Origin: Paulownia fortunei
Taxonomy: Eukaryota > Streptophyta > Magnoliopsida > Lamiales > Paulowniaceae
Direction: 5' to 3'
Assembly: GCA_019321725.1 (NCBI GenBank)
Contig: CM033107.1
Coordinates: 12,701,445-12,765,444, forward strand
DNA: 64,000 bases
Positions within the stretch are counted from its first letter, which is position 1. The number at the start of each line of letters is the position of its first letter. Below, in pieces: positions 1 to 10,958 of the stretch. The translations under genes and the position numbers were made by a program. The notes under the pieces are model-generated. The model searched no databases and was not told the origin of the DNA. It saw only the letters and a program-made list of their open reading frames with translations.

Positions 1-1351
1 TTTCAGCATTTAAGTTCAATTTCTGAATTGATTGCAATTTTTGAAGAAGGGTGCTGGAGGTAATAATTTTTCTTTTTTATCATTTTTACACTTACCTTCA
101 TCAAACTGAGTGGAAGTATCAGGTTAAGATTGAGCAGGAAATTTACCTTTTTCATAAGTACGCAAAGAAGTTGTTAGTGTTGAAAGTGTGCTTTTGATCT
201 CATTGATAGCTTGTGAAGTCTGATAATTAATGTTTGTTTGTTCATGCATAAATACTTGCAAAGTCCTCTCAAAGGATTTTGTATGTGGAGGTGGATAAGA
301 ATGAAATTTTAGTAGTTATTGTGAATGCAGCGACTAGGCACGGTTAACATCTCGCCAACTAAAATTCGGATGATTTCTCCATTGTGGATTGTAAGTTTCA
401 GAATATGGAGAATGAAAAGATTTTTTGGAATATGTTTATGAAATTTGCTTGTAATGGAATATTTAGACATTCATTGGTGGAGTCCCCAAAAGTTCACAAT
501 TGCGACAAACTCCTTCCTCTTGCATAGATTTGATTTCCTTTACTTTTTTAAGTTCCATGACTTCAATTTTTCTTATTAAACTAGCAATCCTAGCATTTAG
601 ATCATCTTCTAGGCTAAGGTAATATTTTCTTTTATTACAATTAGCAAGATTAGATCTAATAGAACATTCGAAATAATTAACACTATACCGTGATTGAGAG
701 TTTTCTGTCAAATGATCTAGATATTATAAGGTTTCATCAGTTTTTTTATCAAGAAACTCATCATTACATATTGTTTCAATAATTATTTTATTTCAGGAGT
801 GAAACCTTCATAAAAGAAATTAATTAAGTGTCATTTCTCAAAATCATGATGTGGTCATAAATTCAACAAATCTTAAATCTTTCCCAACATTAAAAAAAAG
901 CTTCATTAAAATTTTGAGAAAAATTTTAAATTTATCTTTTCAAAGCATTAGTTTTATAAGTTGGAAATATTTTTTTCAAAAATTTAGCTTGCATTTCTTG
1001 CCAAGTGCCAATTGACCTAGGTTTTAAAAACTTAAACCAAGTTTTTCCTTTATCTTGTAAAGAAAAAGGAAATAATTTTAGCCTAACAATCTCATTTGTA
1101 CAAATTTGATCATAAAAAATGGCACATACTTCATCAAATTCTTCCAAATGTAAGTAAGGGCTTTCAAAGTCTAAACCATGAAAATTAGGAAGCAAAGGAA
1201 TCATACCTGGCTTGAATCAAAAGTTATTTGCATTGAGAGGAAAAATAAAATAAGGAGGAGAAGAATTTCGAGGAGGTTGCAAGTAATAACGCATGGTACA
1301 CACCTGTTGTTAATTGTCATTTTCATCTTGGACACTTTCATTTTCAGCCAT
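1..1351 (-). pseudogene. Athila-like Ty3/gypsy gag remnant (element continues off the left edge)
   Basis: Degenerate Gag of a minus-strand Ty3/gypsy element. A plausible ATG lies at 1351-1349 (MAENES). The frame continues through a PPRNSSPP-like N-terminal segment and an in-frame TGA at codon 45 (1219-1217). It then reaches the retrotransposon Gag domain at 1204-932, with the motifs LHLEEFDEVCA and LKLFPFSLQDKGKTWF. A further stop follows, and beyond it the frame is broken many times. Recognisable pieces persist towards position 1, including CRNCELLGTPP near 500 and YNPQWRNHPNFSW near 370. The order gag, then primer site, then LTR going rightwards fits the minus strand. The motifs and the tRNA-Asp primer site favour the Athila/Tat branch. 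It is certainly non-functional. Pol lies outside the window. Confidence 0.85.
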
Positions 1352-1527
1352 GGTAGAAGTGTGCGGAGATGATTCAAAGAAATTGTCAAGCAAAGTTTTA
1401 GAAGTATTTCTAACTAAACGCCGAGAATTATGACTATGATACCATATAACCATATATCCATAAAGAAAATAAACAAACTATATTTATAAAGGAAAAATAT
1501 TAACAAACATGAATACTTACCTTGCCT

Positions 1528-1545
1528 TCCCGGGCAACGGCGCCA
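1528..1545 (-). other. Primer binding site, tRNA-Asp type
   Basis: On the minus strand these 18 bases read TGGCGCCGTTGCCCGGGA. They are complementary, with one mismatch, to the 3' end of plant tRNA-Asp(GTC), the usual primer of Athila-type elements. The site lies six bases inside the LTR edge, between LTR and gag, which fixes the orientation of the element. It is not a tRNA gene. Confidence 0.88.
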
Positions 1546-1551
1546 AAAACT

Positions 1552-3192
1552 TGCTACTACTTTAATGTTGCAAACCCAAATGCAGGTTGTATTAAGTAAT
1601 AAGTTTTCGTGAGTTCGAGCTCAATCCACAGAGAAGTTACTTAAAGAATTCATGATTATAATTCTAAAAAAATGGGAGTTAAGTGATTCAAAATATATAA
1701 AAAAATCAATGTATGTTGCAACTAAATAAAAATCAAAGTAATAAAAGTATTGAGGATTAGGAATTCACTCTTGAGTTTTAGATAGAGAAATGATTATTTA
1801 TTTTTTTTACCTCTCTTAATTGCCACCATTATAATCCATACATAATGAAGGTTCCAATAAGAAGATATTATCAAATTGATCATGCAATAAGGTAATCATG
1901 ATATTGCCTTACTATTTGTAAATTATCTTTTAACGCCAATAAATATTTATGGGATCAAGCATTTATGTACACCTTTGTCAACAACAAATCAAGGTTTCAT
2001 ATTAGTAGTTGGTGGGGTAGAACCGTAAATAAATTAAATGAACTCAAGTATTTATTGTATCATTGGAGATACATAAATCAAAAATCACCACAAAACAAGT
2101 AGAGTTTAGATCAAAACTTAAAATAATAATACAACATATTTAAATATTTTCTACCCTTATAATTGTTCATTTTCCTCCAGTAAGATGTTCACCCTTTTTC
2201 CTCAACAAAATAAAATTTATAAAGACATATTAAAAGTAGGAAACACTAAAAATAGAAGAGAAACTAGAGAATGCATTTCTATTACTACTAGCAAAATTAT
2301 ATTACTAAAAAACATACATTACTACTAAAAAATTTAGTCTAAAGAAATTGTCTACCCCCCTTCTCTTACAAGCTTAATACATGGCTTATTTATAATACTT
2401 GGAGTATGCTAGAGGCCAAACATATAATGTAGGATTTAATCAAGTAGTATGCTAGTTGTCAAGAGTTGGTAAGCTGTTACACCAAATCCTCAAAATTCTC
2501 ATTACCTGATTAAATTGTATTTTTACATCAAATACAGTCAGATTTTGATGATGAGTAAAGCACAAAAATTGTCGATCTTTAAGTGCTGATATATTTTCAT
2601 ATATCATTTATGAACTTTAGCTGTCGGATGAGGAAAATACGGTTAAATTATCGAATCATGTCCAAGAGTCGTCCTTTAACAGTAGCAGCACATTGCAGCA
2701 TATGTTTTTACCATTTCAACATATTTTTCACCATTTTGTCTTATCAAACTTGTTTATTTACCTCTTGTGTATAATATATCCAAATCTCAACCCAAAATCA
2801 ATTTGTGCTCAAGAGATATGATCCAATTGGTCAAATAAGTCAATACTGGGCTGAACTCTGGTCCAATTTTTTGGTGATCCATTTTGTGCAACCACTTGGA
2901 CAAATTTTATGAGATAATCAAGACTAAATTGAGCTTATCTTTCAATAGAAAAATTGTAGTTTTATCTCTTGACTTTCAAACGATGTAAGATTCACGTCCG
3001 CAGGGCTTTTGATCATGGCGTTATGCCCAAAATATAAAAATTGCACAAGTGGGGAAACATGCTTCTTTTGATCTTTTTATATTCATTGATTCCCTAAAAT
3101 AAAACATTAATAAAACAATAATATTAACAAGAATAAAGCAAGAAAAGTCTAAAGAATTTGATACAAAAATATATCAAAATATGCACTTATCA
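1552..3192 (-). mobile_element. 5' LTR of the left Athila-like element
   Basis: About 1.64 kb bounded by TG at 1552 and CA at 3191-3192, adjoining the tRNA-Asp primer site on its internal side. Read on the minus strand it begins TGATAAGTGC and ends GTAGTAGCA. It contains no protein-coding homology; short open frames inside it are chance. The partner LTR is outside the window, so no target duplication can be checked. The outer edge at 3192 is inferred from the TG/CA rule and the TGATAAGTGC start. Confidence 0.72.
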
Positions 3193-3999
3193 TCTTAATG
3201 AAAGTAAATTATTATAGTTACAGGAGTGTGATTTTAATTTTTTAGTGGAGGAATTTTGGAATTAATAAATTGGATGAATTATTTAAAAAGTTTAATTAAT
3301 TATCTAAATGTATTAAAACTTGTAATTATAGGTTTGTGGGTCCCCAGTCCACCTCTGTAAATATTGTAAATGGATTTAATATAATAAATTAAATTATACT
3401 TAATTGTAGAAAATTATTTCCTAGACTAGGTGTCGATTACTGAGAATATGTGATATTACTGCATGGGTAACAAATAAATATGAGAAATTTGTTTTGATAT
3501 TTAAAAGTATTATCTAGAATTATAAATTCTAGATAAATTCCAAAAGGAATATATAGACCACTTTCCTAAGAGATATAATTATCTTCTAATCAGAGTTAGA
3601 AGAAGAACAAATCACTTTTATAGTTGCTAATTACCCAAACTTGAATCAATCTTTTATATGTGATCTCTTGTATTTATAGTTCGACAAATAATTTTATCTT
3701 GCATCAGACAACAAAAGTGAGCAATTTGTCTATGATGAGGAGGCCTTGTTTGTTTACTCACTCATTTATATTGCATATGTTTTTGAATACCAACCATATA
3801 TGCATTTGTAAAAGAACGTTGTTATTGATGCTAGAATGAAAAATTGAGCATTTTTGGTTTATGGTTGGTGTGAGTTTCTTGAATCCAACTTTGGTAGCTT
3901 GAGCCAACTTATTGTATACAGTTCACTTTATAAAACTTTGCCTAACTTTGCTTCTCATGGAGGTAATTATTTTGTGTTGGAATTTGGTTTTGAAAATTG
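3193..3999. other. Unassigned AT-rich sequence
   Basis: No gene or recognisable element. One perfect 12-base inverted repeat around a 3-base centre lies at 3510-3536 (arm TTATCTAGAATT). It may be the flank into which the neighbouring elements inserted, or the remnant of a small non-autonomous element. Confidence 0.5.
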
Positions 4000-5041
4000 G
4001 GTTTTAACTAAACTTTGACAATTTATTTTGATTTAATGAAAATTAGAATTATTTTGTTAAATATAATCTACACCGCAGGTAGATGAATTTAGTATAATTA
4101 ATTTTTTAGAATTAATTTTGTGTGGATGAGAAATTATGCCAAAAGTAAGCCACTTAAATGAGTACAAATTGATGAATAGGAAAATAATGGGAAGATGAAA
4201 AGTAATCTATCCCACATTGAAAATTAGAAAGAATTGAGATTACCTAATATAGTCCAAATTTGATACTTGGATTTAGGCTTCAAGGGATAGCAATAGTCCT
4301 TGAGAGGGGAGGACCTACATGCTAGTGGGTTCGGACTAAAGTCCATACTTGAACGGGGCTGGGGCTAGCCGATCTATCCTCGACTTGGGCATGAGTTTGG
4401 AGACATTATATATATGTTTTTACACAAAGGGTTAGGTTAATCCAGACATTCTATACATGTTTTTATAAAAAAAAATTAAGAATAAATTTTTTAATTTATT
4501 TCCTTCCAATTAAAATATGACAAGTAGAAATGCTAAAAAATCGATGCGTGGCGCCAAGTGGACAGTCAATTGTTGACTAAGCAAAATGATAGATGTGTTT
4601 GTCCAATATGCTACTGGCTATGCGAAAGGATCAATGTGTTTGTCCAATCAATCCCAGATAGACGTGTCTTCCATTCAGCGCTAAGTGGACAAATGTATCT
4701 AACTAGTCTTCGCAATCTTTCCAAAAGTTGTGCCCTGTAGGCCATAATTCTTTGATTCCTGATTTATTTCATTCTTATCCCTACGTTTCTCTTTTAACCT
4801 TCAATTATTCAAAGAGAGTTTTAAAGACTTATTTAGTTCACTAAGCTTGAGATTTTTAGTGTTACTATCTCAAGAGTGATCATTGTATCTTAGAAGATGA
4901 TTGTCGTATTTTTGTTAGTACTAATGCGGGATAATTTTATCTTAAAGATAAAGTATTTTACTCTTGTCTCAACCTAAAATTTCTACTATTACTCTACTAA
5001 AATTCCAGCTATTATAAAGTACACCTAGCAGCTTCCTAACA
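4000..5041 (+). mobile_element. Probable 5' LTR and leader of the outer Copia element (Cop2)
   Basis: The stretch precedes the Copia gag start at about 5100. It contains a TCCCACATTG motif near 4210, common in plant LTRs, and a CA end at 5040-5041 before the leader. The left edge is not defined and no second LTR is visible, because the right end of Cop2 runs into the assembly gap. The assignment rests mainly on position. The open frame at 4558-4740 shows no protein similarity and is treated as chance. Confidence 0.4.
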
Positions 5042-5099
5042 ATTTCAAGATAAAATTCTTTATGTAATTTTATTTAAATCAACTGTCATTCTGTCGATA

Positions 5100-5172
5100 A
5101 CCACTCAATGAGAGAGGCCAAAGAAATTTATCGAGATGGACTTCAAGAGGTGGCAACATAAGATATTGTTAT
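5100..5172 (+). pseudogene. Copia gag (UBN2-type), 5' fragment, outer element Cop2
   Basis: Start of a Copia Gag: after ATGAGAGAGG the reading resembles the usual Copia N-terminus, with MDFKRWQHK near 5140-5165. The frame is cut at 5172 by insertion of Cop1 and resumes at 13056 after the 5-bp target duplication, where it continues VTTMNLTKVL. A one-base shift is needed to keep the frame across the junction. Gag would form the particle shell, but this copy is dead. Confidence 0.75.
5168..5172. repeat. Target-site duplication GTTAT, left copy (Cop1)
   Basis: Identical to 13056-13060 directly after the 3' LTR. A five-base duplication is the normal footprint of Copia integrase. Confidence 0.92.
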
Positions 5173-7322
5173 TGTTAGAGTAGTGCTCGACTCGCCAATT
5201 ATATTAGGCGTCTATTATACTCTTATATTTGTAAAAATAATCTTTTCAAATCATATTAATAAAATAGGTAAATTTCTTTATATTTAATTGCATATAGTAA
5301 TTAGATAAAGTCTCTACACCAAACTTAGCTACGGGACATGGTAACACATTTAATGGTGATCATGGAATATACCTTTAAGTCTTTGGTTTTAAATTAGTTT
5401 TGAGTCGAGGGCTTTTTGAGATGGGACATTGAATAACCTAATAGACTCGCTCATATGATGCATGCTCACATAAAGAGGATGTCTTGCTTCATGAACATTT
5501 GTATAGTAACGCTAGATCATGTATACGAGTGTTTGATAGAGAACAAGTCCACAGGAAATTTTTAATTGGAAACATTATTTGTCGAAATAAGAATTTCTAT
5601 ATTACAATAGTACACAATTAGTCCTTAGACTTGAGGCACCAATGTAGCCTTGTGCATGTTATATTCTATTTTGATGTACCTTTTGATTGCCTAACAATCA
5701 CAAAGGGAGTACGTTGGATGTTGCATTGATATGTATGGAGGTTAATGAGTAACCAACAAAGGATCCATCACTTGTTTGATAAAACAAGTGAATCTCCTAT
5801 ATTTTCATAGTTCATAACTTAGAAGTCCTTGACCAAGGCAGGAAGAATATTAGATGGGGGTTTTCTAACAATTCATCATTAGTTATTGAAATTTGAAATG
5901 AAATTATAATTATTAAGTAATTAGGGTTTCGACTATTAATCATTGCCCTATACTTAATTGAGAGATTCATTAAATAAAGGACCTTATGTGTATGGTACTC
6001 ATAATTGAAATAGGTTCACTCGCTAATTCACCAAAAACTAGGTAGTTATGATACACTTGTCAGGTGTTTCCCATGATTTATAAGGTTCTTAAAATTAAGG
6101 AGTTAATTTCAAACGAATTAATTGGTTGGATTAATTAATCGAAATAATTATTATTCATAAGTTGAAAATATTGCAAGCCCACTGCTAGCTTAGTTGTCAA
6201 CCTAAAAGGTCACACATAATTTGAGATGGAATATTTCAACCTTATGAATTGGTCCAAGAAGTTAGATTCAATTAATTAATGGAGATTAATTAATTGGGGT
6301 TTAAAATAATTCAATGAGTTGAATTAATTATTTAATTAAATAATTAAACTATTTAATTGGATTTAATAAGATTAGGTGACCTAATTGGAGTGAAACAACT
6401 ATTTGATGGGCTCAAATTAATTATGTAGACCATAAATTAATTTTATTATTAAATTAATTTACTCAATTAAACAATTAGATAATTTAATTGGGTCTAATTT
6501 GATTAGGTGGGCTAAATAGAATTAATTAATTGAATTTGTGCTAAAATAATTAATTGGATTAATTGTGGAATTTAATTTTTAATTCAATTCCAATTCAAAA
6601 AGGCCCATCAGGAAAGGCCCACATAGGTTGTTGAAAAGAATAAAAACCTAAGAATTTGATATTCTTGGAAGTCTTTAAATATTTTTGAAAGATAAAAGAG
6701 ATGAAATTGGAAATTTTTGGGAGATTTATAATCAACCAAAAATCTCCCAACCAACCAAAAGGGAGACCAAAATACTAAGAGTGGGACTCTTGCAATTTTT
6801 GAACCCCATTATATATACTATAGGGGCCGAAAATTAGAGAAAGAATAATCCTCCAATTTTCGGCCATTAAGAAAGAAATTAGGAAAATTTATTTTCTTCT
6901 TCCATCATTTCTTCAACCAAAATTCCATTTTTTGTCTAAGTATTAATCTTTTATCACATGTTGATAACGAGAATTAATATTCACTATTTTACTCCATAGG
7001 TTAGTAAAAGAATATGGATTGCTAGCGGAATTTGAATTCCGTATTGCTACTCAATGTATAGACTTCTTTAGAGGAAAGACGTTTAGATCCCTGTGAACCA
7101 AAATTTAGAAAGGGGCCAGCAATTGATTGATTCAAGCTCTATAACAATCGAAGTACATAAAGATATAAATCAAAATTTTATTTTATTTTTATACAACGAT
7201 TGGAAATTACGAGATCATTAAAATTGCATGAGATCTGGGGTACTTGTAACTATTATAGCATGCTTGTTTTTGAAAATTTTATTTTTTCATTGTGCATACC
7301 TCGGGATCACACGAACCCAACA
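5173..7322 (+). repeat. 5' LTR of Cop1
   Basis: Starts TGTTAGAGTAGTGC and ends CCCAACA just before the primer site. Unusually long for Copia at 2150 bp. Rich in TTAATTAATT blocks between about 6100 and 6560. It pairs with 10959-13055. Confidence 0.92.
6809..6820 (+). promoter_or_regulatory. LTR core promoter TATA box (Cop1, 5' LTR)
   Basis: CCCCATTATATATACTATA lies where a core promoter is expected in the LTR, and the same element is kept in the 3' LTR at about 12558-12570 although the LTRs are strongly diverged. Function is inferred from conservation and position only. Confidence 0.5.
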
Positions 7323-7323
7323 G

Positions 7324-7336
7324 TGGTATCAAAGCC
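7324..7336 (+). other. Primer binding site, initiator tRNA-Met type (Cop1)
   Basis: TGGTATCAAAGCC begins one base after the LTR end and matches the standard Met primer site TGGTATCAGAGC with a G-to-A change. Confidence 0.88.
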
Positions 7337-8279
7337 ACAGTTTGTGCAATTCCAATAAGATTTGATTGATGTCTGCGAATTTAATTGTTAAGTTTTGATT
7401 GAAAATTATATTTCTGATTGGGATTTAATTATTTTGCAATTTTATTTAATTGTTAAATTATTGATACGATGCTAAAACAACCAAAACGTGCAATCTAGGT
7501 GTGTACACAAGGGTTGCGCGCACGCAGTATACCTGCACGCATCGAGCGGGTGTATAGCCCACATGCTAGAGTTCGGGTGTGTGTTCTGCGCACTTGTTGT
7601 GTATCGCAGTAATTTGATGGGGCTGTTGGACACCCCCCATCATGTAAATTGCACAATTCAATTTTTTTATTTTTAATTAATTTTAAAATTTTGAAAAAAA
7701 AATTCTTGAAAATTGAGATTTTATCCCAAATCATGAAGTTACAATTTTAAATGGATAGTAAATTTTCATAATTTAATAAATTCATGTGATGTATTTATTG
7801 GTATGTATGGGATGATCATAGAGTCTTTTATACCAATGTGATTTGATTTATTTATCTTTGGGTTTTTTAAATGGTACCTGTGAGTCTCTTATTTTTTCTT
7901 GTATGTACTTTATATTTTCGTAATGAGATAGCATAGGGTGAGATTTTTCTTTTGTTTTTGGTGGATAAGAAGAATAACCAAGATGGAGAATTAAGATAAG
8001 GCCCATGAAGGTATGGGATATATTCATGTAATAGAAACTAGTTTTTATTTCCACTTTATTACCCTTAAACTGACCTAAATCCATTTTTGGCTCAAATGGA
8101 TCACATAGGATTGGTCCATGATCAACCAAGTTATGTATGTATTAGATGCATGCATAGAGTCGGTTTATTTAATATTTTCAAATGATATGATTGTCACCAA
8201 TTGAATGCAAACACATTAAATAAACAAAGATTAAAATTAATGAGGTCTTGTTTAAAATAAATAACCATACTTGAATTAA
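7337..8279 (+). other. Untranslated leader of Cop1 with a CpG-rich patch; gag absent
   Basis: About 940 bases between primer site and integrase in which no Copia Gag motif can be found in any frame. Positions 7486-7615 are conspicuously rich in CG and TGCGCAC motifs inside otherwise AT-rich DNA. The short open frames here on both strands show no protein similarity. Confidence 0.6.
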
Positions 8280-9200
8280 ATGCATATTGATGAACGGTTT
8301 GTATTCTATTACTCTCCATAACTTATTTTTCCAAGTTCAACAAAATAAAAGAAAATTAGATAATTATAGTTCCCAACTCTTATGGCATTCTAGATTAGGT
8401 CCAAGGAATGCCAATATATGAGTCATGTCCTAAAGGAAAAATAACCAAATCACCATTTGTTGGACAAGTGGAGCAGCTAAAAATTTATTAGATTTGATCC
8501 ATTCGGATGTATGCTGGCCATTAAGTATTGTTGCTCGTGGGAACTATCACTACAAAATATTTACCAATAATTTTTCTAGGTATGGTTATGTACACCTTTT
8601 GAGGTACAAATCTGAAGCCTTTGAAAAATTCAAATAATTCAGATGTGAGGTAGAGAAATAGACCAGGCTAAGTATCAAGGCATTTTGATCAGATCGAGGA
8701 GGTAAATACTTGAGTATAAAGTTTTTTTATTATCTAAAAGAGAATGGGATTATTTCTCTTAGTGGAACCCTCTTGCCATCCCTCAACTTAATGGAGTTAT
8801 GGAGCATAAGAATCAAACCCTATTAGATATGGTTCGATTAATGATGACTTTCACTCGACTTCCTCTTTCATTCTAGGGTTATGCTCTAGAAACAGCGGCA
8901 TATCTATGAAATAGAGTTCCATTAAAGTCAGTATCCAAAACACCATATGAGATGTAGTGTGGGAAACCACGCTCTTACAAATAACTTAGGGCATGGGGTG
9001 TTCTACTTACTTGAAACAGCAAGTGGGAGATAAATTGGATATGAAATCCAGTTTATATAAGTTCATGGGGTATCCAAAAGAATCTATTGGATACTATTTC
9101 TACGACTCCTAGAAATAAAAGGTGTTTATTTTAAGAATGCCACCTTTTTAGATGAGTTTCTATTGGATAACAATGGTGAAGTCGTAGAACTTGAAGAAAT
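8280..9200 (+). pseudogene. Copia GAG-pre-integrase and integrase remnant (Cop1)
   Basis: Many stops and frameshifts, but the order of motifs is clear. A pre-integrase zinc-finger region (LLWHSRLG near 8370) is followed by the integrase core (LLDLIHSDVCWPL near 8490, NFSRYGYVHLL near 8570, SDRGGKYLS near 8690). NGVMEHKNQTLLDMV near 8790 and LPLSF.GYALETAAY near 8860 come next. Integrase would insert the cDNA, but this copy is dead. Confidence 0.85.
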
Positions 9201-9234
9201 TCAAGAACCATAGAACCTTCCAACAAACACACTA

Positions 9235-10180
9235 ATGAGTCAACCAGCTAAGACTAGGCCTTCGAACACACAAGCTCCTAGGAGATCCGAAAAAATCACA
9301 AAGCCATCTAAGAGGTATGACTTTTTGTTGGAGAACAACAAGGAGAATCTCCCCTTGGATAGTGATCCAATGACTTATGGAGAGGCAATGTCTGACATTG
9401 ACTCAGGAAGTTGGCAAAATGCCATGCAATCCGATATGGACTTCATGTACTCCAACAAGTTATGGACCTTGGTGGACCCACCATAGGGAATAATTTTCAT
9501 TGGCTACAAATGGGTCTACAAATGGAGGCTTAGAGTAAATGGAGAGGTAATTACCTACAAAGCACGATTGGTTATGGAAAGTTATACACAGAAGCAATGA
9601 ATTGATTATAAGGAAACCTTTTTGCTAGTAGAGATACTTAAATCCATTCAGATACTGCTAGGCATATCAACATACTATGACTACGAAATATGGCAGATAG
9701 ATGTGAAGACTGCTTTTCTTAATGGAAACATTTTCCATTAAGGAAGAGATCTATATAAGACAGTCAGAAGGCTTCATATCCAGTCAGAGTGAGCAAAAAA
9801 TTTGCAAGCTCTAGAGATACATTTATGAACTCAAGCAGGCTTTCGAAAGCTGGAACATCCAGTTTGATGAGATAATCAAATTGTTTGATTTCCATAAAAA
9901 CTTGGATGAACCTTGTGTCTACAAGAAAGTTAGTGGGAGTACAGTGATATTTATTATGATGTATGTTCAAGATATCTAACTCATTGGGAATAATGTAGAG
10001 ATGTTGCAGTCAACTAAGACTTGATTGTCTAACCAGTTCTCCATGAAGGATTTGGGATAAATATCCTTTATTCTGGGAATAAAGATTTGTAAAGATAGGT
10101 CTAGAATAATGATCGGACTATCCCAATCCACATATATAGATAAAATGCTAAAAAGGTTTAGCATGGAGGAATCCAGGTGA
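9235..10180 (+). pseudogene. Copia reverse transcriptase remnant (Cop1)
   Basis: The longest open piece is 9235-9486, the linker and start of the RT domain (SWQNAMQSDMDFMYSNKLWTL). The frame then breaks at a TAG (9484-9486) and continues through IGYKWVYKWR and a WQIDVKTAFLNG motif near 9690-9730. The usual catalytic box YVDD is YVQD near 9960-9975, so a metal-binding aspartate is lost as well as the frame. Confidence 0.86.
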
Positions 10181-10379
10181 GGATTCTTGCCAATAAGTCA
10201 TGGCATTTCTCTCTAAAGGGCCATGTCTCCTAAGACTCCTAAGGAGAGGGAAATGATGACCCACATACCTTATGCATCTACCATTAGAATCATAATATAT
10301 GGTATGCTATGCACGAGGACTGATGTCGTATAATGTCTGAGTGTCATGAGCAGTTATTAGTCCAATCCAGGTAACGAAC

Positions 10380-10920
10380 ACTAAAAGGCCGTGAAGATGA
10401 TCCTCAAGTACTTGATAATAACTAAGAATATCTTTCTTGCATATGGCTCTAAAGAATTAAAACTAGAAGGTTATACTAATTTTAGTTTTCAGTTTGATAT
10501 AGATTACTCAAAGCCCATGTCTGGATATGTATTCACCATTAACAGTGGTGCAGTCAGCTGGAAGAGTTTCAAGTAGGAGATAACTGCAGATTCTACTTCC
10601 GAGGCTGAATACATTGCTTTATGTGATGCAATAAAGGAAGCTATTTAGATAAGAAACTTCATCTAACAATTGGGTCTAGTTTCATTCATTGTTGATCATG
10701 AATTGATATACTGTGATACTAATGGAGCTATTGTGTAAACAAAAAAACCCAGATCTCGTCAAAGATTCAAGCACATTATGAAGCGATACCACCTAATTAC
10801 AAAGATCATTGGTAGAGGCGACGTTAGTGGATAGTCGCTTCAGCATAAAATTCAGCAGACCCACTGACCAAACCTCTAGCGCAGAAGGTATTCAACGAAC
10901 ATCTTGTGATGATAGGCCTG
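10380..10920 (+). pseudogene. Copia RNase H remnant (Cop1)
   Basis: The open piece 10391-10576 carries MILKYLI.TKNIFLAYG and MSGYVFTINSGAVSWKSFK. After a stop the domain continues with ITADSTSEAEYIALCDA near 10580-10640 and the catalytic-region motif YCDTNGAIV near 10710. It would degrade the RNA strand of the cDNA hybrid. It ends about 40 bases before the 3' LTR. Confidence 0.85.
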
Positions 10921-10940
10921 AAGTACATGGGCAATTGGCA

Positions 10941-10957
10941 CTAGGGCAAGTAGAAGA
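10941..10957 (+). other. Purine-rich tract before the 3' LTR (Cop1)
   Basis: CTAGGGCAAGTAGAAGA directly precedes the LTR start TG at 10959-10960, the expected site of plus-strand priming. It is imperfect (T and C present), in keeping with age. Confidence 0.5.
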
Positions 10958-10958
10958 T

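Noticed and set aside
1528..1545. Possible tRNA-Asp gene end
   Set aside because: Only 18 bases match and no cloverleaf can be formed around them. The setting between LTR and gag identifies a primer binding site.
7488..7734. Overlapping open frames on both strands, Cys- and His-rich on the plus strand
   Set aside because: They arise from the CpG-rich leader of Cop1. The Cys and His residues have no zinc-finger spacing and no family is recognisable.
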